DNA of 64,000 nt from Granulicella sp. S156 (GTDB lineage Bacteria > Acidobacteriota > Terriglobia > Terriglobales > Acidobacteriaceae). Numbering within the stretch: position 1 is the stretch's first letter; each line of letters begins with the position of its first letter. Both the position numbers and the translations under genes were made by a program. Below the pieces are notes generated by a model that saw only the letters and a program-made list of their open reading frames with translations, did no database searches and had not been told where the DNA came from. The stretch spans positions 3,725-67,724 of the forward strand of contig NZ_LMUH01000022.1 of assembly GCF_009766105.1 (NCBI RefSeq), in the 5' to 3' direction. Positions 53,888-63,500 of the stretch are shown piece after piece.

Positions 53888-56800
53888 TCATGGCTTCGCC
53901 GCCAGCTTCTTGTTCTTCACGCCCAATGCGATAGGCGTGACCACCGGCGTGGCAACTCCCACATATTCCGTGACTGTGTTGTTGGCGAGTAGCACCCAGA
54001 CATTGCCGGATCCATCCACGGCAACGCGCAGTGGTCCGGCGGCGAGGCTGGGCGAAGAAAGAAAATTTTGACTACTAGCAACGCTCGCGGAGAAAGGAAG
54101 GATGCTCGGTAAAACCGCTGGCCCACCACCGGTTGCCGGTCCACCAACACTCGATACCCACAGCGTCCCGGCACCATCGAGTGCAAGGCCGTTGGCATTT
54201 AGAAATAAGTAGCCGCCGCCTGCATTAGCGGTATTGGCGGCGGTGAGGCAGTTGAGGATCAAGCTCAATCCTTTGCCGCCGTATGGCGGAGCCTTGCATA
54301 CCTCATCGTCTGTGGTTATGCCCCAAATATCGCCCGCGCCATCCGCGGCCAACCCAGGGAGGACCGTCCCTGGTATCCCGACGCCGCCGCTATTAGCGCT
54401 ATCCGTAATCAGCTCTCCGCCTGGATTCGTCAGTTCGGAAAAAGAGGCCTGAGCGGGAGCGGCGATGTTTAGATTTCCGATCCACACATTGTTCGAGCTG
54501 TCGACGCCGACGGCGGTGATGCCAGAAATCCCTGTATTGGTGAACCCGGATGCCGGTGACAGCTCCACTCCGAGATTGTTGAACTCGTTTACACCCACGC
54601 CGTTGGCAATCCATAGATTGTCCTGGGCATCGAAAGTCATATCGCTACCGCCTCCAGCCACCCCTGCGAAGGGGCTTCCAAGTACGGGTGTTCCCAGGTT
54701 CGTAAGTTCGCTTAGGACGCCGTTGCCGGAAACCCACGCATTACCGTTTGCATCGATCGCAACCAGACCGCCGCCTGCGGGGAAGCCGCTGGAGGGGGAG
54801 AGTGCGGCGCCTGCAGCATTCCATTCAATGACATCGCCAGCCGTAGTGTCTGTAATCCAAAGATTGCCGCTGGCATCGACTGCGAATGAACCAACTGTGC
54901 TCGCAGTAGTAAGGCCGCCCCCACCGGTGTAGTTCAGTGAGATCGACCAGTCATTCGGCAGTGCAGTAAGGATCGGCTGAAAAGGCGCACTGGAAGTTGC
55001 CAGGCTGATGAGGTCCGTGGAATTTAATGTGTAGCCAAAGTTCGTCACGGGTTGCTGTGCGATGTTGAACGCAGCCTGCAGTGTGTCGGACGGCGCAATG
55101 GATCCGCTGAACGTTCCTGTTCCGAGCGTATCCGTCGCGGCGAACAACACGCCGCAAGGACTCCCGTCACCTTCCACACCGCCCGAGGTTGCCGTGCAGG
55201 CATTCAAGAAATCGGCCAGCGTATCAATCTCCACATAGGGAACCGCCGCGTTCGTGACAGGTGTCACGAATCTTGCCTGCCCAGTTGTGATGTCGACCAG
55301 GTTGTTCACCGCGGCAAACGCATTTGCAAGCCCGGAGAGATTCCCACTGCTCGTGCCCAGGTAGAGAGAACTACCATTGCCGGTGAGCGCATCGTTGGCT
55401 GCGAAAGGCGCCGTTGCCCATGCTGAAGCAACGGTCGTGACTTCGTTGACGACAACCGCACTGGAGCCAAGCCCGTTGCAGCTTCCCAGCGCCGTCATCA
55501 TAGAGAGATTCGGATTCGCGGCGTTGGTCCCAACTTTTCCGCCCGTGGCCACCACGTACATCTCGCTGGTGGAGGATGGGCATGTATAACCGGCAGGCAC
55601 CGTAAAGTTGCCGTTTTTGTCTGTCGTAGTTGTCGCGATCTTCGAAGAGGCCGAGGCATATCCGCTTGTCCCGGCGGCATACAGAAAGACGGAGGCACCC
55701 ACCACCGGCTGCGTTCCTGCCTGAACCTCACCGCTCAGTGCTGGCCCAGTCAAGCTTGTGGTGACAGCAATGGTTCCCGAGTTCGCCGTTGTCCCGTCCG
55801 CATGGGACAACGCCTCCACCACAACCACACCCGACGTGGGCGGCTCGGATGGAGCGGTGTAAGGAATCGGCAGGCCATTGGACCAGCCCGAGACGGTGGG
55901 CGCCGTCACCGCCGGAACTGCCGGAACGTAGGGTGTAGTCGTCGTAGCTGGAATCGCTGGGATCGCGGGCTTCACCGTAAAGAAACCGCAGCCGCTCGCA
56001 CATACCTGCCAGTCCACGCCCGCGTTCGTCGTATCGTTGGCCACTGCGGCGGTCAGGTTCACGGTTGCATTCGTCTGGATCTGCGCAGGCAATGACGGAA
56101 TGAAGCCAACCGAAAGAACTGTCGACGGGCTAATCGCAATGGCACTCGAGCTAATGCTCACGCTGGGATTTGCGACTGACGTTGCCGTAACCGTCACCGT
56201 GGTTCCAGCCGACGTGACCGGCGGTGCGGTGTAGACGGCCGTCGCACCGCTCGCCGTCTGGACAGGACCGATCCAGCCGCAGCCGCCGGGAACGGTACTG
56301 CTGCATTGCACCGACCAGTTGACGCCTCCGGGCGCAACATCGTTCGTAACCGTGGCACTGATAGGAGCCTGCGTCACGGCTGTCATCATGGCAGGCGGTG
56401 CCTGCTTGAAGGTGAGAGAGGGTGGCGCAACAACCACCGTGATGACGGCGATAGCGGAATTCGATGGCGTGGATGCCGGCGAAGACGCAGTGATCGTCAC
56501 CAGGCCGCCCGTGGGAACCGAAGCAGGGGCTGTGTAGACGATCTTCCCTGCGCTTGCGGTGTGTGCGGGAGACAGATTGAAGCTGCCACACCCGCCTGTA
56601 CCACCGCAGCTCGCCGTCCAGTTCACACCTAGGCTGTTCGGATCAGCAGCTACCGTAGCCGCAAGCGTCGCTTGCGTTCCCGCAGTCAACGCGGCAGGAG
56701 GCGCGGAGGACATCGTAACGACAATCGGTGCAGTCGTAAGGACCGTCGCTGTAGCCGATGCCGATATCGCCGGATTCGTCGTGGACGTCGCCGTAATGGT

Positions 56801-57838
56801 GACTGTTCCACCAGGAGGAACAGTGGAGGGGCCCGCATAACTTACTGAAACCCCACTCGCGGTATGCGCCTTGACCGACGCATTCAACGTTCCACAAGTC
56901 GACGCACCACAACTGAGAGACCAGTCGACACCGGCTGCAGCCGGATCGTTGCCAACGATCGCCGTCAATGAGGTCGAGTGAGCTGGGCCGCTGGTGCTTG
57001 TCACATACACACTCGATGGCAACACGCTCACCGTCACCGGGACGGGCGGGGGCGGCGCAGTGATCGTCACCTTTGCGCTTGCGAACTTGGTAGTGTCGGT
57101 TAGCGAGGTCGCTGTAATCGTTACCGTGCCGCCCGCCGGCACGACGGAGGGCGCGGTATACGTCGTGGACAGCCCCTGGGGCAGATTGAACGACCCGCAC
57201 GCGCCAGTTGCGCCACAGGTGGCCGTCCAGATCACGCCCGCAGCCAACGGATCATTGGTCACTGCAACGTTGAGGATTACCGGTACGTTGATCTGCAGAG
57301 AGCTTGGTACAGCAGTAGTGAACGCAACACCAATTGGCGATGCGACGATGGTGAGGCTCTCGCTGCTGCTTTGCGCTGGATTGCTGGTCACTGTCGCAGT
57401 GACAGTAATAGCTCCTCCGATCGGCGCTACGGACGGAGCCGTGTAGACCGTGGGCGCCCCGTCCGAGGTGTGAGCCGGAGCCAGTGTGCCGCACGCGCCA
57501 TTAACAATACTGCCCGTAACTGGATTGCCTTCACAGGTCACGGTCCAATCGACGCCTGCGCTGCTCTTGTCTCCAACCGGCATCATGCTGAAGTTCACAG
57601 ATGAACCTACAGCGAGGACGCTGGTCTTCACCGCTGTCCCGCTGGACGTACTCGTTGCAATAGGCCCAGCAGTCGCCTTCGAGGTAGAGGCACTGCCACA
57701 GCCAGCAGTCACTGCGGCCAACGCTGTTATACAAAGTGCGGAGAGAAAACCGGCGATTGCACGCCTATCCTGCCGCCTCCGGCATTGCCGGGCAGATGCA
57801 AAACGTGAAAGCGGACTGGGAACGATAAGGTGCTGCAT
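53888..57838 (-). CDS. large Ig-repeat lipoprotein with C-terminal propeller-like region
   Basis: 1316 residues with a lipoprotein signal (FLSALCITALAAVTAGC). About six Ig-like modules fill residues 60-690; each has an N-D-P..AGVDW motif, a Cys pair and a YTAP...GGTVTITATS strand. A carboxypeptidase-regulatory-like module follows (ALSGEVQAGTQPVVGASVFLYAAG). The last ~500 residues hold a conserved domain (VNEVTTVASAWATAPFA...NLVDITTGQARFVTP) and repeated GNLWITD / GNAWVSG / NNVWIGN / GDIWGIT blades typical of NHL- or Vgb-like propellers. Its C-terminal half is paralogous to the lipoprotein at 60.5-64 kb. AGGAG precedes ATG 57838, 12 bp after the anti-sigma stop. It is probably displayed on the cell surface and may bind polymers or other cells. 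Confidence 0.78.
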   Translation of the reverse strand: MQHLIVPSPLSRFASARQCRRRQDRRAIAGFLSALCITALAAVTAGCGSASTSKATAGPIATSTSSGTAVKTSVLAVGSSVNFSMMPVGDKSSAGVDWTVTCEGNPVTGSIVNGACGTLAPAHTSDGAPTVYTAPSVAPIGGAITVTATVTSNPAQSSSESLTIVASPIGVAFTTAVPSSLQINVPVILNVAVTNDPLAAGVIWTATCGATGACGSFNLPQGLSTTYTAPSVVPAGGTVTITATSLTDTTKFASAKVTITAPPPPVPVTVSVLPSSVYVTSTSGPAHSTSLTAIVGNDPAAAGVDWSLSCGASTCGTLNASVKAHTASGVSVSYAGPSTVPPGGTVTITATSTTNPAISASATATVLTTAPIVVTMSSAPPAALTAGTQATLAATVAADPNSLGVNWTASCGGTGGCGSFNLSPAHTASAGKIVYTAPASVPTGGLVTITASSPASTPSNSAIAVITVVVAPPSLTFKQAPPAMMTAVTQAPISATVTNDVAPGGVNWSVQCSSTVPGGCGWIGPVQTASGATAVYTAPPVTSAGTTVTVTATSVANPSVSISSSAIAISPSTVLSVGFIPSLPAQIQTNATVNLTAAVANDTTNAGVDWQVCASGCGFFTVKPAIPAIPATTTTPYVPAVPAVTAPTVSGWSNGLPIPYTAPSEPPTSGVVVVEALSHADGTTANSGTIAVTTSLTGPALSGEVQAGTQPVVGASVFLYAAGTSGYASASSKIATTTTDKNGNFTVPAGYTCPSSTSEMYVVATGGKVGTNAANPNLSMMTALGSCNGLGSSAVVVNEVTTVASAWATAPFAANDALTGNGSSLYLGTSSGNLSGLANAFAAVNNLVDITTGQARFVTPVTNAAVPYVEIDTLADFLNACTATSGGVEGDGSPCGVLFAATDTLGTGTFSGSIAPSDTLQAAFNIAQQPVTNFGYTLNSTDLISLATSSAPFQPILTALPNDWSISLNYTGGGGLTTASTVGSFAVDASGNLWITDTTAGDVIEWNAAGAALSPSSGFPAGGGLVAIDANGNAWVSGNGVLSELTNLGTPVLGSPFAGVAGGGSDMTFDAQDNLWIANGVGVNEFNNLGVELSPASGFTNTGISGITAVGVDSSNNVWIGNLNIAAPAQASFSELTNPGGELITDSANSGGVGIPGTVLPGLAADGAGDIWGITTDDEVCKAPPYGGKGLSLILNCLTAANTANAGGGYLFLNANGLALDGAGTLWVSSVGGPATGGGPAVLPSILPFSASVASSQNFLSSPSLAAGPLRVAVDGSGNVWVLLANNTVTEYVGVATPVVTPIALGVKNKKLAAKP

Positions 57839-57850
57839 GACCGGGCTCTC

Positions 57851-59665
57851 CTACTTCTCTGTATTCCGGCGAGAGTCTTTCGCAGACTCCCCATAGGCTT
57901 GGTCCGCAGCTCCGGCGATGCGATCCAGCGTCGAGGACATGTTGGCGAAGATCGCTTCCGCACCTCGCTCAGCAGGAGCATCGGTCCGTGTCAACTCCTT
58001 CACAAACGCAAGATTTCTGGACGCCTCATCGCTAAGCGAGCCTGCGCCCTGTGCCAGTGCGCGTCCATCGAAGGGCACTCCCCCCTCCATCTGCGCCAGC
58101 AGCGCATGCTCCTGGCGTAGAGCGGTTTCCAGACGAGCATGATGGCTGTAGAGCAACTCCACGATCGTGGCCGAATCGACGACGGATGTTTGCTGTGTGG
58201 TCACGAAGTGCGTCTTCAAATCGGCTATCGCGCCGCTCTCATGACTGATCGCGAGGGCAGCGCTGAAGGCCTGCTGCGCCATAGCATTGATGTCGTCAAC
58301 GTTCCGCCCGCGAGCCCGAAGATATTTTTCCAGCGCCGACGGGTGATCGGGCAAAGACGCCGCCTGCACGCTGACCGGTTCACTTCCAGTGAGCGGAGCT
58401 TCCCGCATCTGCGCCGCGCTCTGGAGGACGAGCTTCAACCGTGGCACTAACGCAAGTCGAGATGCCAGTTCCCGCTTGCGCTCTTCCGTCTCGACCAGGC
58501 CATCCACCTCAATGGCCTGCGGAAGCCGATGGATCTCGATTTGCTCGCCGGTATCCGCGGCGAGTTGGTTCAGAATGAGCCTGACAGTAAGCTCGGTCTC
58601 ATCCAGTTGTTCGGGAGTGGGCGCCAGCGGAACATGCAGCACCGGGAGAAGAGGTTGCGACTCAGCCATCTTATGGCCGCCAACCCCGCCTACCTGTTCT
58701 TCCATCCCTCCCAACGGTTCAAAGGCGTTCGGATCGACGGCGCTCCACGGAAGGATCGTGAAATCGAGTTCGGCAATCTCCACGGTCTCGTTGTCTCGGA
58801 AGCCAACTCTCCGTGCGACCGGATGAAAATCGGTGTCGCGCACGGTCAACGATTCTTCCGACACTTCCCCGTCCGGCACGGTTGTTGTCAGCGTTAGCAG
58901 ATGAAGGCCGCTACGGTCGATGCGATCGGTGCGTATGTGCTGACGATCGTGCCATGCCTGATACGTGGAGGCGGAGATGGGTTGGTTCCAGTCGACTCCC
59001 GCCTCGCCAAGTGTCGAACGGAGTTGCTCCTCGTCAACGGACAAGGCCGTTGTCTTCGGGCGGTGCCTTCCTTGCACATCCCAGTAGACCGATCGCTTGA
59101 ATGTCTGTTTCTCCGTCTTAATTTGAACTGTCTGGTGCGCAACTCCGGGGCTCGCTGCGGCATGGGGCGTGTCCCAATTCTCGGCACGAACCAGCAGAGA
59201 ATTCGCGCTGATACTCGGAACGCGTTCTCGGTATAGGAACGTAAAGACCGAAGCTCCCGTAACCAGCCCAAAAACCACTCCGATCGACGCCGATGCGAAG
59301 CTCGGCCTCCAGGTGGCATAAGTCGGAACGGTCCATTTTTGCCGCGAAGCCTCCTGCCGCAACTGAAACTTCAGCCACATCGCAAACGCCGTGCGGGACT
59401 TTTCCTGAGGGATCATGTCCGCGTCGTTCAGGCTCTCGCGAAACAGCTGGATCATATGTTCGGCGCGTGGCCCTTCGAGGCTCCGTTGATGCATCCGGCA
59501 TTCCATGCACTGCGCCAGATGCCGCCGTGCCGCCCATCTCTCGAAGAGCGAAAGCTCCCCGCAAAACAAGGCCGCCAATCGTTCGTCCGAGAGATGGATA
59601 TCGGGATTTGGATGAAAATGCCGCAGCAGCTTATCGATCACCCTGCCCACCATTCCGCAACCCAT
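57851..59665 (-). CDS. transmembrane anti-sigma factor with large periplasmic domain
   Basis: 604 residues. The N-terminal cytoplasmic part has a zinc-anti-sigma-like H-x3-C-x2-C motif (RRHLAQCMEC: His49, Cys53, Cys56) in the order expected for a ZAS-type sigma-binding domain. A single membrane helix follows (about 123-145, ASIGVVFGLVTGASVFTFLY), then about 460 periplasmic residues of unknown fold, including alternating beta and helical parts and VQIKTEKQTFKRSVYWDV. The start overlaps the sigma gene end by up to 35 bp; ATG 59653 is an alternative. The large external part is unusual, since many anti-sigma factors have short ones, and probably senses a signal or interacts with the surface proteins encoded downstream. 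Confidence 0.8.
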   Translation of the reverse strand: MGCGMVGRVIDKLLRHFHPNPDIHLSDERLAALFCGELSLFERWAARRHLAQCMECRMHQRSLEGPRAEHMIQLFRESLNDADMIPQEKSRTAFAMWLKFQLRQEASRQKWTVPTYATWRPSFASASIGVVFGLVTGASVFTFLYRERVPSISANSLLVRAENWDTPHAAASPGVAHQTVQIKTEKQTFKRSVYWDVQGRHRPKTTALSVDEEQLRSTLGEAGVDWNQPISASTYQAWHDRQHIRTDRIDRSGLHLLTLTTTVPDGEVSEESLTVRDTDFHPVARRVGFRDNETVEIAELDFTILPWSAVDPNAFEPLGGMEEQVGGVGGHKMAESQPLLPVLHVPLAPTPEQLDETELTVRLILNQLAADTGEQIEIHRLPQAIEVDGLVETEERKRELASRLALVPRLKLVLQSAAQMREAPLTGSEPVSVQAASLPDHPSALEKYLRARGRNVDDINAMAQQAFSAALAISHESGAIADLKTHFVTTQQTSVVDSATIVELLYSHHARLETALRQEHALLAQMEGGVPFDGRALAQGAGSLSDEASRNLAFVKELTRTDAPAERGAEAIFANMSSTLDRIAGAADQAYGESAKDSRRNTEK

Positions 59666-60329
59666 AGACTGCTGCCAGGCGCACTGCCACCTGCTTCACC
59701 ACAAACGCAGCCCGTTGTTCGCTGAACCCCAGCGCGAGACCGATGTCCTTATAGGGGAAGCCTTGCGCCCGCATCTGAAAGCACTGCCGATGCTGCGGTT
59801 TCAGGCTTGAAAGCACAGTTTTCATGAGCTTGAGTTGCTCCTTATTCGCATAGGTCTCTTCCGGGCTCAACGCAGGATCGGCTCGATTCTCCATCACAAA
59901 ACTGCGAGCCTCGTCATTCACCACTGTCCCGCGCTCCTTTTTCAATACGTTGATGGCAAGGTTGTGGGCCACCCGAACGATCCATCCCTGGACGTTCTCG
60001 ATCTTGTTCTCCTTGAGAAGCTCTATGGTGAGGCGCATAAAAGTCTCCTGGATGACTTCGTCCGCATGATCGCGCCCCAATTGCATGCTCTGCATGTACC
60101 GGTAGAGCCTGGGCCGGTACTCGTCGTACAGTGCGAGGATGAACGCCTCCCTTGAATCGCCCTGGAGAGTCTGCACAGAATCCTGCCACTCCTTGTCTCC
60201 AGTCGAGGCGCGCTCTTCGAGCGGTGTCGGCTCCAGATACGTTGCATCCTCCGTAGGCAATTCCGGCTCCGTAAAGCTTGGGCCGCTGTTCCGACGAACA
60301 TAGATCTGTGTTCTCTGAACGATCTGCAT
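59631..60329 (-). CDS. ECF-type RNA polymerase sigma factor
   Basis: 232 residues. Region 2 is clear (about 60-131: AFILALYDEYRPRLYRYMQSM..DHADEVIQETFMRLTIELL..VQGWIVRVAHNLAINVLKKER). Region 4 lies at about 168-222 (LSSLKPQHRQCFQMRAQGFPYKDIGLALGFSEQRAAFVVKQVAVRL). The N-terminal ~55 residues before region 2 are longer than normal and acidic. The ATG at 60329 has AGGAGCAG upstream; the frame is open to 60506 but that part is unlikely to be translated. The anti-sigma gene follows with an overlap. The pair probably governs the downstream surface operon and perhaps the lipoprotein upstream. I see no obvious autoregulated promoter pair in the 214-bp gap before it. Confidence 0.88.
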   Translation of the reverse strand: MQIVQRTQIYVRRNSGPSFTEPELPTEDATYLEPTPLEERASTGDKEWQDSVQTLQGDSREAFILALYDEYRPRLYRYMQSMQLGRDHADEVIQETFMRLTIELLKENKIENVQGWIVRVAHNLAINVLKKERGTVVNDEARSFVMENRADPALSPEETYANKEQLKLMKTVLSSLKPQHRQCFQMRAQGFPYKDIGLALGFSEQRAAFVVKQVAVRLAAVYGLRNGGQGDR

Positions 60330-60543
60330 TCTCGCTGCTCCTATACCCTGCCCGCAGGGCGCAACTGGTCCTTGACGCTTCGCATCTCTCAGCGAAGACG
60401 GATGTCGTCTTTCCTCCGTGTCCAGAGCGTGAGCCGTGGATACAGAGGGCGGTGAAAGCAGAGTCGAGATTTGCATATCTATGCGAAACGGTTGCGATGC
60501 CCACATTATTTCTCCGAGTATTTTCCGCGCCAGCCTGCGCTCG

Positions 60544-63500
60544 TCATGGACGCGATCCCAGCATGAAGGTCGCCAGGCCGGTCGATGCGGGTGTGATCAC
60601 CGGCGCTCCGATGCCGATATACTCCACCAGCACATTGCCCGGCTGGACAGTGGGGGCACCGGGGACGCTGAAGTTGGTACCGTCTGTGTCGACATTCAGA
60701 ACCCAGAGGTTGCCCGAGCGGTCGATGGCTGCGCCGGTTCCTGGAGGTGCCTGGGTGTAGTTAGTGGTATCGGGATTCAGTGTCGGCGCCTCCGCGCTGC
60801 TGCTGCCGGTATAACCAGTTAGGGCCGGTGAAATCAGCGTTATGGCCGGTAAAGCCGGCGTCCCCCCGATTGTGTACTCGTCGATACCGAGGTATTGGTT
60901 GCGAATTGGGAAACCGGAACCGTTGTCGAGCACCGCAAACAGGTGACCCTGTCCATCCAGAACCAGTTGCGAGCCGCAAGCCCTTTGGGTCGTAATCGAG
61001 TGGGAGTTTATGAGGACGCCCCCGTTGAATACATCCAGATTCAAACCGGTCGGGTCGCATGCGTAGATATTTCCGGCACCATCCGCTGCCAGAGTTGTTG
61101 GAAGACCGGTAGAACTCGACGGAAATGCGTCGTAGAGAATGCTTCCGTCCGACGTGTTGATCTGATACACATCGGTGCCGGAAGCATTACTGCCAGATAC
61201 CCATAATCCCCCGTTGGAGTCGAAAGCCAGATAGGCCAGGGCGAGGCCGGAGATGGTGTTGCCAAGGTTCGGTCCGGTGACGCCGGTAGTTCCGGTGGAC
61301 GGAAGCTCAACCACATTGGGCAAGGACGAGGTGTACCAGACGTTGCCACTGGAATCTAGAGTGACGCTCGTCGGAGCTCCACTCTGACTCTGACGCTCTG
61401 TGTTCAGCAGGGAAAGGCTGGAGCTTATCTCCAGCAGATATTGATCTAGAGAGCTACCTCCGCTGCCTCCATTGTTCGTCCAGATATTCCCCGTTTGATC
61501 AATGGTGAGCATCGTGATCCCCGAGTTCGCGGGGGTAAGGGTCGGCTGCGGATTGAACCCGCCATAAGCCGGCTGAGGAGTAGCCCCCGGACTCAAGGTG
61601 GTTGGCTGCGTCACATGCGCGCCAAGAGCGTTGAACTCCGCAACCATCTCGCCATTGAGCTGACCAAAGTATGGGTTTCCTGTGAGGAATGCCCCGACCC
61701 AGATGTTTCCCGCAGCATCAATACCGAGGGACGTATTGACGATCCCTTGGTTGCCGTCTGAAAGCGTAGTGGTAGCGGGGTAAATCCCCAGACCGGCCCC
61801 GGTGAAGGTGAGAGCCAGGGTCAGATCCACCGGCGCGCCGCTGCCGCTCAAGACAAGCGTGCCGGTATCTGTGCTTGTGATGCTGTAAGGAGGGGTCGTC
61901 GAAACCAATTTCAGCAGATCCGCGACGTTGTTACCAGGATTCTGCGCGATGTTGAGCGCCGCCTGCAGCGTATCAGTGGGCGTGATAGGTGTGGAACCTG
62001 TGGTTGACGCCGCAGTAAACAGGCCGCCGCCGCTGCTGCAACCAGAGCCACTGCTCTCCACGCAGGAGGCCAACATATCCGCCAACGCATTGATACGCGT
62101 CGTCGGCACTTGGCTGTTGTTCACGATATTCGAATCGCCTGCTAGGTCCGTCGGATAAGCGGGAGTATGGGTAAGCGCCTGCCCGGTCGAGACATTGACC
62201 AGATTGTTCACCGCGTTGAAGGCGTTGACCAGTCCGGTGTAGTTGCAGGTGTTGGGGCCGGAGCTCGCCCAGTTGTTCGCCGCGTTGCAGGTAGTGGCCG
62301 TGGTCGTCACGGTGCCCGGCGCGCCGATATCGATGCCGCCATTCGCTGTGTCAATTGTGGCAAAGGCCGACAGGGCGTAAGCCGAAGCAATGGTCGTTAC
62401 TTCGTTCACCGTGACGGACGAGGGAAGGCTGCTGCAGGTGCCCAGAGCCGCCAGCAGCGCGATGCCGCTGTTAGCCCCGCTTCCGCTATCGCCCCCTGTG
62501 GCGACTACGTACATCTGATCGCCCGGTGCGGCGGGGCAGTTGTAGTTCAAGGTAAAGGCGCCGCTGCTGTCCGTGGTCACTGCAGTTCCCACTGCGGTCC
62601 CAGCGGACCCATAGCCGAGCTGTCCTGCCGCGTATAACTGCACCTTGGCGCCGTTGATAAACTTTGCCCCGCTCGAAACGACACCGGCGAGTGGAAGACC
62701 GTTGGTTGTAACTGTATAAGTGGCAGTCGCCGCCGAACTGCTTTTGCCGGCGTCGATAGCGATAGCTTCAAGAGTCGCCGTGCCGGCAGTTGTAAGCGCA
62801 ACCGGCGCGGTGTAAGCGGTGGAATTCGCTGTTGGCACAGAGCCGTCGAGAGTGTAGTAGATGGAGGCGTTTGTATCTCCATCTGTAATCGTCACGGTCT
62901 GTCCCACAGAGACAGTGGCGCCACTGGCGGGATTGAAGCTAGGTGCAGAAGGAGCAGCCGCCCCGACCGTATAAGTGGCAGTCGCCACAGAACTGTTGTT
63001 GCCGGCATCGATAGCGATAGCTTCGATGGTCGCCGTACCCGCGTTGGAAAGCGCAAACGGAGCGGTGTAAGGAGTGGAGTTGGCGGTTGGAGTCGTGCCA
63101 TTAGTGGTGTAGTAGATGGAGGCGTTTGTATCTCCATCTGTAATCGTTACGGTTTGCCCTGCCGTGATAGTGGCGCCGCTGGCGGGATTGAAGGTCGGCG
63201 CGGGAATAGATTGGACAATCGCATAGGCCGCAGTCGAGACAGCACTACTGTTGCCTGCGAGGATCGCGACCGCACTCACCACCTCGGTTTTAGAAACGGT
63301 GATCTTACCTGTGTAAGGAGTGGATTTCGCTGTTGGAGCGGAGCCGTCGAGAGTGTAGTAGATGGCAGCGCCGGCTGCGGTATCGCTGATGGTTACGGTC
63401 TGCGCGCTGGTGTACGTTCCTGTTGGAACGGAGAATGTGGGTGCTGCAATAGGCTGGCTGATGGTGTACTTTGTACTCGCCACTTCGCTGTCGACGTAAC

